NCBI GenBank assembly: GCA_001295775.1
Contig: LJIA01000001.1
Coordinates: 1-64,000 of the forward strand
DNA from: a beta proteobacterium AAP99
GTDB taxonomy: Bacteria > Pseudomonadota > Gammaproteobacteria > Burkholderiales > Burkholderiaceae_C
Length of the DNA stretch: 64,000 bases
Direction: 5' to 3'
This document shows, piece by piece, positions 44,450 to 53,601 of the stretch. Positions within the stretch are counted from its first letter, which is position 1. Each line of letters opens with the position of its first letter. Both the position numbers and the translations under genes were made by a program. Below the pieces are notes generated by a model. It saw nothing but the letters and a program-made list of their open reading frames with translations, had not been told where the DNA came from and did not search any database.

Positions 44450-45880
44450 ATGAACATCCTCTCTTCCTCCAAAGCCCTGTCTGCGCTGACCTTGGCGCTG
44501 ATCCTCGCCGGCTGCTCCACGCTGGCCGCACCGGAAGCACCGCAGGTGGCCACGCCCCAGGCCTACAAGACCCAGGCTGCCGGCAACGCCCAGTGGAAGC
44601 CTGCCACGCCGCAAGACGCGCAGCTGCGCGGCAACTGGTGGACCAGCTTCAATGACAGCGGGCTCAATGCGCTCATCGAGCAGGGCCTCTCCGGCAGTCC
44701 GTCACTGGCCGTGCTGGCTGCGCGCGTGCAGCAGGCGCGTGCCCAGGCTGGGCTGGCGGACGCCGCGCGCAGCCCGCAGATCGGCCTGGGTGCAGACGCC
44801 GCCCGCTCACGCACCTACGAAGACGGCACGACGCAGCCGCTTGAGCGCTACCGCGCCCAGGGCTTGCTGAACTGGGAACTCGATGTATTTGGCCAGCTTC
44901 GGAATGAAAGCCGCGCCGCTGCGCTGGACGCGCAGGCCCAAGGCATCAGTTACGAGGCTGCGCGTACGGCCCTGGCGGCAGACATTGCGCAGAGCTGGTT
45001 AGCGCTGCGTGGTCTGGATGAAGAACGCAGCATCCTCGCCGCCACGATCACCCTGCGCGAGGACAACCTGCGCCTGACCGAACGCCGCGCGTCTCTGGGC
45101 GATGTGACCGAACTCGACACTGCGCGCGCCCGCACCGAACTGGCCGCCGCGCGCGCCGAGTTGCTCGCGGTGGAGCGCGCCCGCGGTCTGACCGAGAACG
45201 CACTGGCCGTGCTGGTGGGCCAGCCCGCCGCGAGCTTCAAGTCTGCAGCTGGTGCGCAGGCGCTTGTGCTGCCGGACGTGCCGGTGGCCTTGCCCTCGGC
45301 GCTGCTGGAGCGTCGGCCGGACGTGGCGGCGGCACAGCGCCGCCTGCAGGCCGCCAATGCACGCATCGGCGTGGCAAACGCGGCCTGGTTCCCGCGCATC
45401 AGCCTCACGGCCGCCGGCGGTTATGCCGCGCCGGATGTGTCGGATCTGTTCAAGTGGAGCAGCCGCGCCTGGGCGCTGGGCCCGCTGCTCTCGCTGCCGG
45501 TGTTCGATGGCGGTTCGCGCAAGGCCAATCTGGCCAATGCCCAGGCGGGTTACGACGCCGCGGTGGGCGAGTACCGCCAGCAGGTGCTGGTCGCGTTCAA
45601 GGACGTGGAAGACAGCCTGGTGTCCCTGTCCACGCTGGCCGAGCAAGCCCGCGTGACCGATGACGCCTTGACCGCCGCGCAGCGCGCTGCTCAGCTTTCC
45701 AATACGCGCTATCGCAACGGGCTGGTGAGCTACTTCGAGGTGATCGACAGCCAGCGCACGGCACTTGCCGTGCAGCGCAGCGCTGCCCAGCTCAAGGCGC
45801 AACGTGCCCAGGCGGTGGTGGGGCTGATGCGTGCTGTCGGCGGTGGCTGGCAGGCGCCGGAGCAGGTCGCACAGAAGTGA
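44450..45880 (+). CDS. Outer-membrane efflux lipoprotein (OprN/NodT type)
   Basis: A 476-aa outer-membrane factor. A lipoprotein signal ends with lipobox LAGC (Cys22), followed by two OEP repeats typical of NodT-like proteins: LRGNWWTSFNDSGLNALIEQGL at the start, LLNWELDVFGQLRNESRAA and, in the second repeat, WSSRAWALGPLLSLPVFDGG and YRNGLVSYFEVIDSQRTAL. It forms the trimeric exit duct for the pump encoded just upstream (27 bp away). It is the last gene of the operon; repeat copy E lies 38 bp beyond the stop. Confidence 0.93.
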   Translation: MNILSSSKALSALTLALILAGCSTLAAPEAPQVATPQAYKTQAAGNAQWKPATPQDAQLRGNWWTSFNDSGLNALIEQGLSGSPSLAVLAARVQQARAQAGLADAARSPQIGLGADAARSRTYEDGTTQPLERYRAQGLLNWELDVFGQLRNESRAAALDAQAQGISYEAARTALAADIAQSWLALRGLDEERSILAATITLREDNLRLTERRASLGDVTELDTARARTELAAARAELLAVERARGLTENALAVLVGQPAASFKSAAGAQALVLPDVPVALPSALLERRPDVAAAQRRLQAANARIGVANAAWFPRISLTAAGGYAAPDVSDLFKWSSRAWALGPLLSLPVFDGGSRKANLANAQAGYDAAVGEYRQQVLVAFKDVEDSLVSLSTLAEQARVTDDALTAAQRAAQLSNTRYRNGLVSYFEVIDSQRTALAVQRSAAQLKAQRAQAVVGLMRAVGGGWQAPEQVAQK

Positions 45881-45918
45881 AGTAGCCAGCGGAACAGGTC
45901 CACGGAGCCAGTTCAAAT

Positions 45919-45960
45919 GGCCTTTCCGCTTGTCTGGCAAGGGTTTCCAGCCATTTTGGC
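45919..45960 (-). repeat. Dispersed extragenic repeat, copy E
   Basis: On the minus strand it reads GCCAAAATGGCTGGAAACCC, then TTGCCAGACAAGCGGAAAGG, matching copy A for almost 40 bases. It lies between the efflux operon and the metallo-hydrolase gene. Confidence 0.7.
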
Positions 45961-46009
45961 TCGGAGAGCCGCATGAATGCTCGCTTTACGTTTTCAGGAG
46001 GGAAGTGAC

Positions 46010-47026
46010 ATGACCAGGAAAGTCCGTTCGACCCCGCAGGTGCTGCGTTCGCTTGCGAGCGTGGTCGCATTCAGTGCCATCGCAGCCTTCGCGCCCTTTG
46101 TGGCACATGGACAGACCGCTGCGCCGGCCACCCAGGCCGTCGCACCGCAGCTCAAGACCCAGGTACCCGGCTACTACCGCATGCAGCTGGGCGACTTCAC
46201 CGTGACCGCGCTGTACGACGGCTTCATCGACATCGACACCAAGCTGCTGGTGAACACCACACAGGCGGAGCTGCAGAAGCTGCTGGCGCGCATGTTCCAG
46301 CAGAGCCCCAAGGTTCAGACCGCAGTGAACACCTATCTCGTCCATACGGGCACCCAGCTCGTGCTGATTGATACCGGTACCGCCAAGACCTTCGGGCCGG
46401 ACCTCGGTTTCGTGCTCGACAACCTCAAGGCCGCCGGCTACACACCCGACCAGGTCACCACCGTGCTGCTCACGCATATGCACCCGGACCATGCCAACGG
46501 CCTGCTCACGCCGGATGGCAAACCCGCCTTCCCCAACGCGAAGGTGCTCGTGGCCAAGAAGGAAAGCGACTTCTGGCTGGATGCCAGGATCGCCGCCGCT
46601 GCGCCCAAGGACGCGCAGGCCTTCTTCAAGATGGCTAATGACGCCAGCAGCCCCTACCGCGCGAGCAGGCAGTGGCAGACCTTTGAAGGCACCGCCGCCG
46701 TGGTGCCGGGCATCACGCCGGTGCCGCTGCCTGGCCACACGCCGGGCCACACCGGCTACCTGATCGAGAGCAAGGGTGCCAAGCTGCTGATCTGGGGCGA
46801 TGTCATCCACAACTACGCCAGTCAGCTCGTCAATCCCAACATCGCCATCGAGTTCGACACCGACAAGAAAGCCGCCGTAGCGACGCGCAAGATGATCTTC
46901 AAGCGCGCCGCAAGCGAGAAGCTGCTGGTGGCCGGCATGCATCTGCCTTTCCCGGGCATCGGCCACATCCGCCCCGAACCGCGCGGCTACGCCTGGGTAC
47001 CCGTGGAGTACGGCCCGATCCGCTGA
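46010..47026 (+). CDS. Secreted MBL-fold metallo-hydrolase
   Basis: A 338-aa periplasmic metallo-beta-lactamase-fold enzyme. The signal peptide (VVAFSAIAAFAPFVAHG) is cleaved near AHG. The metal motif LTHMHPDHANGLL, the GHTPGHTGYL His and IWGDVIHNYASQL (bridging Asp) are complete, so two metal ions should bind. The pattern with YYRMQLGDFTVTALYDGFIDID is common in quorum-quencher-like and alkylsulfatase-like relatives, but the substrate is unknown. CAGGAGGG lies just upstream of ATG 46010, so I use that start rather than the open frame before it. Confidence 0.88.
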   Translation: MTRKVRSTPQVLRSLASVVAFSAIAAFAPFVAHGQTAAPATQAVAPQLKTQVPGYYRMQLGDFTVTALYDGFIDIDTKLLVNTTQAELQKLLARMFQQSPKVQTAVNTYLVHTGTQLVLIDTGTAKTFGPDLGFVLDNLKAAGYTPDQVTTVLLTHMHPDHANGLLTPDGKPAFPNAKVLVAKKESDFWLDARIAAAAPKDAQAFFKMANDASSPYRASRQWQTFEGTAAVVPGITPVPLPGHTPGHTGYLIESKGAKLLIWGDVIHNYASQLVNPNIAIEFDTDKKAAVATRKMIFKRAASEKLLVAGMHLPFPGIGHIRPEPRGYAWVPVEYGPIR

Positions 47027-47141
47027 GCGCCGCGCAAGGCTCCTCCGACACGCGCGACGGATTGGCACCGCACTTGTCGGAGATCAACGCCTCGTTCGCA
47101 CCGCCTGCACATACTTGAACCGTCCTGTGCAGGAGGTGCAA

Positions 47142-47510
47142 ATGAAGTCCTTGAGCATGTGCCTTGCCGCTGCCCTCGTGTGCAGCAGCGCATCGCTGGC
47201 GCAGACCGCCCCTGCGGCACCGGCAAAGGCACCCGCCACACCTGGCAAGGCGGCCGAGCCCCGCATGGCCCCGACGGAGTCGGCGCGCGGCAAGCTGCTC
47301 TATGAAACCCACTGCATCAGCTGCCACAGCACGCAGGTGCATTGGCGCGACAAGCGCCTGGCCCAGGACTGGACCGGCCTGCAGGCGCAGGTGGCGCGCT
47401 GGCAGAGCAACGCCGGCTTGCGCTGGAGCGGCGAGGACGTGACCGAGATCGCCCGTTACCTCAACGCCCGCTACTACCGCTTCCCGGTGGTGGTGGGCAC
47501 GCCGGGCTGA
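47142..47510 (+). CDS. Small periplasmic c-type cytochrome
   Basis: A 122-aa protein with signal peptide (MKSLSMCLAAALVCSSASLAQ), a Pro/Ala linker and one heme-attachment site CISCH. Behind it comes VHWRDKRLAQDWTGLQAQVARW and IARYLNARYYRFPVV. There is no Met after the heme site, so the second axial ligand must be something else, perhaps the His of VHWRDK. This short family is common in Betaproteobacteria. AGGAGG precedes ATG 47142. It likely carries single electrons in the periplasm; its partner is not next to it. Confidence 0.85.
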   Translation: MKSLSMCLAAALVCSSASLAQTAPAAPAKAPATPGKAAEPRMAPTESARGKLLYETHCISCHSTQVHWRDKRLAQDWTGLQAQVARWQSNAGLRWSGEDVTEIARYLNARYYRFPVVVGTPG

Positions 47511-47546
47511 GTCCAGCCCCGCCGCGTGCTGTCCCACTGGACCGGA

Positions 47547-48446
47547 TCACTCGCCCAGAAATCCCTTCACGACTGTGTTGAAGCGCGCGGGCTGATCCAG
47601 CTGCGGGAAGTGGCTCGCTGCCTCCAGCACCACCGTCTTGGCACCAGGTGTCAGCCCTGCGATGTAGGGCGCCAGCTGCACGGGAAAGAGCTTGTCTTCC
47701 TTGCCCCAGATCACAAGGGTGGGGGCGGTGATCTGCGGCATCACGGCCTCCAGCTTCGGTGAACCTACCAGTGCGGGAAACAGCGCCGGCACGATCGATT
47801 TTTCGTTGCTGGCCACGAAGCCGCGATAGGCCTGCTCCGCAAACGCGTCGGTGTGCGCGAAGTCGGAGTGGAGCACGTACTCGAGCAGCTTCTTCATCTG
47901 TCCCACATCGTCGGGAAACAGGTTCACCGGTGGGTCGCCCTTGAACATGGCCTCGAACCCGGCTGGATCCACCACGATCAGCCGTGCAGTGGCTTGCGGG
48001 TAAGTCGCGGCAAAGGTGGCTGCCACCCAACCGCCCACCGAGTTGCCCACGATGTCGGCCTGCTCGATGCCTTCGGCCTTGAGCAGGGCGGCGATGGCTG
48101 CGGCCTGGGCGGGCATCGAATAGTCACTCGCCGCGCGAGTCGAGCCGCCGAACCCCAGCATGTCGATCGCATAGACGGTATGGCTCGCGGCCAACGCCAG
48201 CATGGTCTGTTGCCAGTCTTCCTTGTGGCCGCCGACGCCGTGGACGATGACTACGGCCGGACCCTGGCCGGTCTTCAGGTAGGCGAGGGTATCGGTGCCG
48301 ACGGCGATCGAGCCGCCGGAGATTCGAAGCGGCGCGGTGGCGGCGGCCGGCGTATCTGCCCCGGCCTCGGCCGGTGTGGGGCTGACCGCGGCCAACGCCA
48401 TGGACAGGGACGCGATGAAGGTGCTCGCGCGCAGACGTGAGTGCAT
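47547..48446 (-). CDS. Secreted alpha/beta hydrolase
   Basis: A 299-aa exported hydrolase. The signal peptide (STFIASLSMALAAVSPTPAEA) precedes the fold: VVIVHGVGGHKEDWQ, YAIDMLGFGGSTRA, nucleophile elbow VGNSVGGWVAA with Ser, the acid in LVIWGKEDKLFPV and the late His in ASHFPQLDQPARF. All three catalytic residues are present. AGGAG lies 7 bases before ATG 48446; the frame is open to 48602 but without support. Substrate unknown; closest in pattern to C-C hydrolases and haloperoxidase-like esterases. Confidence 0.88.
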   Translation of the reverse strand: MHSRLRASTFIASLSMALAAVSPTPAEAGADTPAAATAPLRISGGSIAVGTDTLAYLKTGQGPAVVIVHGVGGHKEDWQQTMLALAASHTVYAIDMLGFGGSTRAASDYSMPAQAAAIAALLKAEGIEQADIVGNSVGGWVAATFAATYPQATARLIVVDPAGFEAMFKGDPPVNLFPDDVGQMKKLLEYVLHSDFAHTDAFAEQAYRGFVASNEKSIVPALFPALVGSPKLEAVMPQITAPTLVIWGKEDKLFPVQLAPYIAGLTPGAKTVVLEAASHFPQLDQPARFNTVVKGFLGE

Positions 48447-48648
48447 GGAGTGCTCCTGGAGGATGGAGGAAGTGGCCCATGCGCGCAGGGCGCTTTGGGC
48501 ACGGCAGGCGCAGATGCATGGTCTGCGTCCATGCGTTGTAGGAGACAGCATTACGCCATGCAAACCTTTGCGGAAAATCGCTCGATTTGCGGATTTGCGC
48601 ATTGCTTCACGCGCACCTTGCCGGCGCGTCCGCCCTCACACATGCAAC

Positions 48649-49971
48649 TCAGGCAAACATGCGCGCCGCGTGAATGCCCAGGCCGGTGGCCACGCTGGCG
48701 AACTTTTCGCCGTAGACGCTGCGCGCCTTCGTGAACGGCGCAGCAATCGCCTGCGCCAGCACCGTGAGGCCAGTCGAGCCGCCGGTGAAGTAGAGCGCGT
48801 CCACGGCGTCCGGCGTCAGGCCGGCGCGGCGCACGGTATCGACCCCGGTGGCCACCACGCGCTCGACGTCGGACGCGATGCACTGCGCCAGCCGATCGGC
48901 GCTGAACGCCACGGCAAGTTCAGGTTCGATGACCGAGAGATCAATGCGCGTCTCGCCGCCCGCAGCCACCTCGATCTTCGCACCTTCGGCCAGGCCGATC
49001 AGCGCATGTCCCAGATGCCGCTGCAGCACGCGCATCAGCCGCTCATGGTGCACCGGGTTGGCATAGAAGCTCTTGAGGCTCTTGACCTCGGCCATGCGCA
49101 GCGGCGCGTACAGCGTGTTGATCAGGTGCCAGGTGGCCAGCTCGAAATAGGTCTTGCTCGGCACCTCGCGCCCGCCCGGGCCAGCGGCCTTGAAGCCGAG
49201 CTCGCGGGCGATGGCTTCAAGCTCGACGCGGAAGTCGAAGTCCGTGCCGGCGATGTGCACGCCGTGGTTGGCGAGGATGTCTGCACTGCGATCCAGACGC
49301 GCGCGCCGCGCGGGCGACAGACGCACCAGCGAGAAGTCCGATGTCCCGCCGCCGATGTCCGCCACCAGCACCAACTCCTCGCGCTCGATGCGTGACTCGT
49401 GGTCGAAGGCCGCCGCGATCGGCTCGAACTGGAAACCCACCTCGGCGAAGCCGACGGCACGTGCGGCACTCTCCAGCGCCTGCTGCGCGCGCGCATCGCG
49501 CTGCGCGTCGTCATCCACGAAGTGCACCGGGCGGCCGAGCACCACGCGCCCAAGCGGTGCGCCGGCTTCGCGCTCGGCGCGCTGCTTCAGATGCCGCAGG
49601 TAATGGCTGATGATGTCGATGTAGCGGTAGGCGCGGTCGCCGACGGCGGTGGTGTCTTCCACGAGCGATGAGCCGAGTACGCTCTTCATGGAGCGCATCA
49701 GCCGGCCTTCGTGGCCTTCGACGTAGGCCGCGACTGCGGCGCGGCCAAACCGAGCGCCCTCGCCGTCGCCATGCCCAAGTTCGGCTTCATAGAACACGGC
49801 GGTGGGCATCGTGTCGTGGCCGGGTTCAAGCTGCACCAGGCGCACGCCGTCGGCCACAGGCAGCGCGACGGCCGAGTTGCTGGTGCCGAAGTCGATGGCG
49901 CAGAAGGCCGTCGACAAAGACAGTGGGGCCTGGGCTCCGGTTGCCGGAGCCCCTTGGATGGGAGCATTCAT
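48649..49971 (-). CDS. Hsp70 family protein (YegD-like)
   Basis: A 440-aa protein with the actin-like ATPase fold of Hsp70 but no substrate-binding domain. Phosphate-binding loops are AIDFGTSNSAVALPV and LVADIGGGTSDFSLVRL, and the adenosine motif is YFTGGSTGLTVL. This is the YegD pattern. Its client or role is unknown. I use ATG at 49971; starts at 50028 and 50040 would add a basic extension and none has a clear ribosome site. Confidence 0.87.
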   Translation of the reverse strand: MNAPIQGAPATGAQAPLSLSTAFCAIDFGTSNSAVALPVADGVRLVQLEPGHDTMPTAVFYEAELGHGDGEGARFGRAAVAAYVEGHEGRLMRSMKSVLGSSLVEDTTAVGDRAYRYIDIISHYLRHLKQRAEREAGAPLGRVVLGRPVHFVDDDAQRDARAQQALESAARAVGFAEVGFQFEPIAAAFDHESRIEREELVLVADIGGGTSDFSLVRLSPARRARLDRSADILANHGVHIAGTDFDFRVELEAIARELGFKAAGPGGREVPSKTYFELATWHLINTLYAPLRMAEVKSLKSFYANPVHHERLMRVLQRHLGHALIGLAEGAKIEVAAGGETRIDLSVIEPELAVAFSADRLAQCIASDVERVVATGVDTVRRAGLTPDAVDALYFTGGSTGLTVLAQAIAAPFTKARSVYGEKFASVATGLGIHAARMFA

Positions 49972-50145
49972 GGTGAGGGCGTGCGCGCTGGGTGTTCTGG
50001 GGCGACGCAGACTGTGGGGCTCGGTCATGCGCATCGGCATGCCGGCGTTCTGGTCAGTGCTGCGCCACCCGCGAGGGGGCGCGAATGTAGCACGCGGTCT
50101 TGAGCTGGATCACGCGCTGAATGGGCCGCGCTGGAGCGCCCAGGT

Positions 50146-50601
50146 TCAGGTCGAGGGCAGCTGCTTGTTCGGCTCGTCCTCGATCAGCCACTCGTGCGCG
50201 CAATGCTTGCAGCGCACGCGCACCGCGTGCTCGCCTTCGGCATCGAGGATGGTCAGGCGCCCGTAGGTTTCGCAGTTCGGACAGGAGGCCTGGCCGCTGA
50301 CGAATTCCGCCGTGATGAGGCTGCGGCGGTACTCGCGCAGGCATTGCAGGCCGAACCAGCCGCCCAGCGCGGCAAAGGCAAAGCCGATCAGTTGATCAGA
50401 CAGCGCCGCGTGCTGGCGGCTTTCCTCGATCCAGGCCGCCAGAGCCACCACACACAGCAGCCCCGTGACCATGAAGCCATGGCTGATGATGAGTTGGCGC
50501 TCGTACCAGGATCGGAAGCCGTGGGACTTCAAGGACTGGGCGAAGCGTGACACGGACGTATCCGTGCTACGCGACCGGGGATCAGGGCTGCGAGTGTCCA
50601 T
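50146..50601 (-). CDS. Membrane protein with zinc-ribbon-like tail
   Basis: A 151-aa protein with two hydrophobic segments (FMVTGLLCVVALAAWI and LIGFAFAALGGWFGL) and a cytoplasmic tail that has CPNC and CKHC, spaced as a four-Cys zinc knuckle. The N-terminus is polar. Family not recognised. ATG at 50601 has GGAG six bases upstream. It is oriented like the Hsp70 gene, 174 bp upstream, and could be cotranscribed, but this is not shown. Confidence 0.7.
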   Translation of the reverse strand: MDTRSPDPRSRSTDTSVSRFAQSLKSHGFRSWYERQLIISHGFMVTGLLCVVALAAWIEESRQHAALSDQLIGFAFAALGGWFGLQCLREYRRSLITAEFVSGQASCPNCETYGRLTILDAEGEHAVRVRCKHCAHEWLIEDEPNKQLPST

Positions 50602-50803
50602 GGGCCGCTCCAGAGGCATGCGCGCAGCCCGCAAACGCGGCCCCTTGGCCGGCTCGGCTGCTGGTGGAAACCCTAATCCATCGCGCTTGCCGGTGCCATC
50701 AAGCCGGGAGCGAATCCCGCTGGCCTGTTGGCGCGGGCTGCATGCCCTTGATCTGTGTCAAGCCTTCAAGCGGCCTGCCAAGCGCGATCGGAGCGCCGGC
50801 ACA

Positions 50804-52501
50804 TCAGGCCGGCGCCGCAGCCGGTTGCATGGAAAGCGCGTCGCGCGTGGGCAGGCGCAGGGTGAAGCTGGTGCCCCGGCCGGGCTGGCTGGTGGCATCC
50901 AGATCGCCGCCCAGGTGGCGCGCGACTTCGCGCGCCATCGCCAGCCCCAGGCCGCTGCCGATCTCCTGCGCGCGGGTACTGGCGCGTACAAAGGGCTGGA
51001 ACAGGCTGCGCAGGTCTTCGAGCTTCAGGCCGGGGCCGGTGTCCTGCACCTCCACCTGCACCTCATCCGTGCCGGTGGCGCGCACCAGCAGCCGCACGTA
51101 GCCCTTGTGCGTGTACTTGATGGCATTGACCACGAGATTGCGCACGATCTGCTCCACGCGCTGCTCGTCCGTGGTGATGTAGCAGGGGGTGGGGTCCACG
51201 CAGATCTGCAGCACCAGATGCTTCTGCCAGGCCAGCGGCTCGAACTCCGCCACGATGCGCGCCGCCAGCGCATTGAGGTCGATGCGCCTGAGCACGGGGG
51301 TGAATCGGCCGGCGTCGATCTGCGCCTGATCCAGCGAGACATTGAGCAGGCAGGTCAGGGCATTCAGCGATGCGCGCAGGCTTTCGCTCAGGCGCGCTTG
51401 GCTCCAGAGGTCCTTGTGCGAATCGAGCAGCGTCAGTGCGCCGTGAATCGCCGCCACCTGGTTGCGCGTCTCGTGCGCGAGGTAGGCGATGAAGCCCTGC
51501 CGCGCATCGGCCATGGACTGGGCATGAACTTCAGCGACGCGAGCGGCCCGTTCCGCGTCGCGGCGTCGTGCCATCTCGCGGCGCAGGCGCAGCGCCCAGC
51601 CGATCGACACGCCCAGCACCGCCAGCAACAGCAGCAGCCAGGGCAGGCTGGCCTTGCGGACGTCCTCCCAGGTCATGCCCGTGGCGGCGCTCTGGGTCAG
51701 CCACTTGGCGCGGATGGCCTGGTGCTGCGCGGCGCTCAGGCTGTTGATGGCCTGCGTCAGGGCGGGCACCCACTGCGCCTGGCGCGGGTGCAGCATCACG
51801 GCCAGATCGGCTTGGGCGTTGGTCGGCACGCCGGTGATCATCCACGGGTGCTCGCGGGTGCGGTTCATGATCGCCACGGCGACCTCGATGTGCACGAAGG
51901 CCGCATCGGCCTCTCGCAGGGCCACCGCATCGAGCGCCTCGGGCTGCGAGGTCCGGCGCACGAGCTGGATGTCCGGATTCTGCGCGGCCAGGCGCTCGGC
52001 CACGAACAGGCCATCCATCAGCGCGAGCTGCTTGCCCGCCAGCTGGTCGAGCTTCTGCGCGTGCATGCCGTCTGCGTGGGACACCAGCACCAGCGAGGTG
52101 GAATAGAACGCCGGCGTGAACACGGCGTATTGCTCGCGCTCGGGCGTCCGCGCGCCGCCCATGATCATGTCCACCTCGCCAGCCTTCAGCGCCGCCAGCG
52201 CCTGCGGCCAGGGCAGGGGGCGTACTTCCGCCACCGGCAGCTGCGCAGCGCGGCTGAGCTCGCGCAGATAGTCGACCACGATGCCGTCGGCGCGGCCCTG
52301 TGCGTCGGCAAACGAGATCGGCCAGGAGTTCGCCTCGACCGCAATGACGAGGCCTGTGGAGCTGGGCTTGGCGCTGTCTGTGGTGCTGCTGACCGTAGCC
52401 AAGTGCGGCAGGGCGGCCGGCGTCGCCGTACGGGCCCATGCTTGCGTCGCCAAGAGGGCGCAGCACAGCGCCATGAGAATCGTGAGCGTGGCGCGCAGCA
52501 T
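50804..52501 (-). CDS. Sensor histidine kinase with periplasmic binding-protein domain
   Basis: A 565-aa membrane sensor. After a signal peptide (LTILMALCCALLATQAWA) comes a family 3 solute-binding domain (about 40-270: GLVIAVEANSWPISFADAQG, VDMIMGGARTPEREQYAVFT). A transmembrane helix (LPWLLLLLAVLGVSIGWAL) leads to HisKA with H-box AYLAHETRNQVAAIHG and an HATPase with NLVVNAIKYTHKG, DTGPGL and GSGLGLAMA. The layout is like BvgS/EvgS, but no receiver or Hpt domain follows. No response regulator is adjacent, so its partner is unknown; amino acids or small polar ligands are likely signals. Confidence 0.9.
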   Translation of the reverse strand: MLRATLTILMALCCALLATQAWARTATPAALPHLATVSSTTDSAKPSSTGLVIAVEANSWPISFADAQGRADGIVVDYLRELSRAAQLPVAEVRPLPWPQALAALKAGEVDMIMGGARTPEREQYAVFTPAFYSTSLVLVSHADGMHAQKLDQLAGKQLALMDGLFVAERLAAQNPDIQLVRRTSQPEALDAVALREADAAFVHIEVAVAIMNRTREHPWMITGVPTNAQADLAVMLHPRQAQWVPALTQAINSLSAAQHQAIRAKWLTQSAATGMTWEDVRKASLPWLLLLLAVLGVSIGWALRLRREMARRRDAERAARVAEVHAQSMADARQGFIAYLAHETRNQVAAIHGALTLLDSHKDLWSQARLSESLRASLNALTCLLNVSLDQAQIDAGRFTPVLRRIDLNALAARIVAEFEPLAWQKHLVLQICVDPTPCYITTDEQRVEQIVRNLVVNAIKYTHKGYVRLLVRATGTDEVQVEVQDTGPGLKLEDLRSLFQPFVRASTRAQEIGSGLGLAMAREVARHLGGDLDATSQPGRGTSFTLRLPTRDALSMQPAAAPA

Positions 52502-52808
52502 GGTGAGCGCGTTGCGCGGTATGGAGGGTGTTGCGGCGTGTTGCGCGAGATTGCGAACGCCGTGTCGCACGGGTGGGGCCTGATGCATGGGAGCCGGTCC
52601 GATCCAGGAGAAGGATGCGGCCATGTTCTAGGGATTTGCCGGCTGCACTTGGGTGCCGACCGACTCAGGGGTGACGCAACGGGCCGCCTTGTTGCGTTGC
52701 AGCAGAATATGGGCTGCGTCTGATAAATGTCAAACAAATATTTTTAATTGCTATGCACGTCTATCTTTACACGGTCTAATCAATGCTTCTCTTGCCAGAG
52801 GCCTTGCC

Positions 52809-53567
52809 ATGCTGTTTGCCAGCGACTCGATCGTCACCGAAAGCGCTTCCAAGCAGATCGAGGAGCAGCTGCGCCGCGCCATTCAGGAAGGCCGCCTGCG
52901 CGCCGACGAGCAGCTGCCCACCGAGGCCGAGCTGGCCGAGCGCTTCGGTGTGTCCCGCCCGACCATCCGCGAAGCACTCAAGCGCCTGGCTGCGCAGAAC
53001 CTCATCCGCTCCAAGCGCGGCCCGGCTGGCGGCAACTTCGTCAACCGCCCCTCGCTGGAAGAGGCCGGCATGAATCTGGTCACGCCCGCGCTGCTGCTCA
53101 CCAGCTCGGGCGAGTTCGACGCCGCCGCCATCTGCGAGGCGCGCAGCCTGATCGAATCCAACCTGCTCGCCTTCACCGTGCAGCGTCGCACCGACGACGA
53201 TCTGACCGAGCTGCAGGCGGCGCTCGATGAGCTCAGCGACCCCGCCACCGCCAACGGCGCCTTTTGCGCCGCCGAGGTGCGATTCCATCGTGCCATGGTG
53301 CGCGCGGCCGGCAACAAGATCATCGAGTACTTCAGCTACACCCTGCTCGAAGGCCTGCAGCCGATCGGCAATCTCATCAGCTACAAGCTGCAGGACCGCC
53401 AGCAGCTCGTGGCCTTGCACGGCGCGTTGCTCGATGCACTGCGCGCACGAGACCTCGCGGCTGCACAGCAGGCCTTTGCCAACTATGCGCAGTACCGCCA
53501 CACGCTCTACGACGCCGCAGTGAGCCAGTACCAGGAGCGCGGTGCCGAGGGCGCCGAGCCCGCTTGA
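52809..53567 (+). CDS. GntR family regulator, FadR/FCD type
   Basis: A 252-aa transcriptional regulator. The winged HTH is at residues 10-70 (QIEEQLRRAIQEGRLRADEQL, then ERFGVSRPTIREALKRLAAQN). The C-terminal FCD domain (about 90-235) carries metal/ligand residues in EVRFHRAMVRAAGNKIIEYF and LVALHGALLDALRARD. Such proteins respond to organic acids. ATG at 52809 gives the right N-terminus; the open frame before it is the promoter region. No obvious target operon is adjacent; the tmRNA gene follows. Confidence 0.9.
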   Translation: MLFASDSIVTESASKQIEEQLRRAIQEGRLRADEQLPTEAELAERFGVSRPTIREALKRLAAQNLIRSKRGPAGGNFVNRPSLEEAGMNLVTPALLLTSSGEFDAAAICEARSLIESNLLAFTVQRRTDDDLTELQAALDELSDPATANGAFCAAEVRFHRAMVRAAGNKIIEYFSYTLLEGLQPIGNLISYKLQDRQQLVALHGALLDALRARDLAAAQQAFANYAQYRHTLYDAAVSQYQERGAEGAEPA

Positions 53568-53601
53568 AACCGGCCCCGCCGCCTATACTTGAAGTCTGTC
53601 T

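Noticed and set aside
42746-44614. A 622-codon frame opposite the RND pump gene
   Set aside because: Mirror of the pump coding sequence; no signal peptide, motif or ribosome site.
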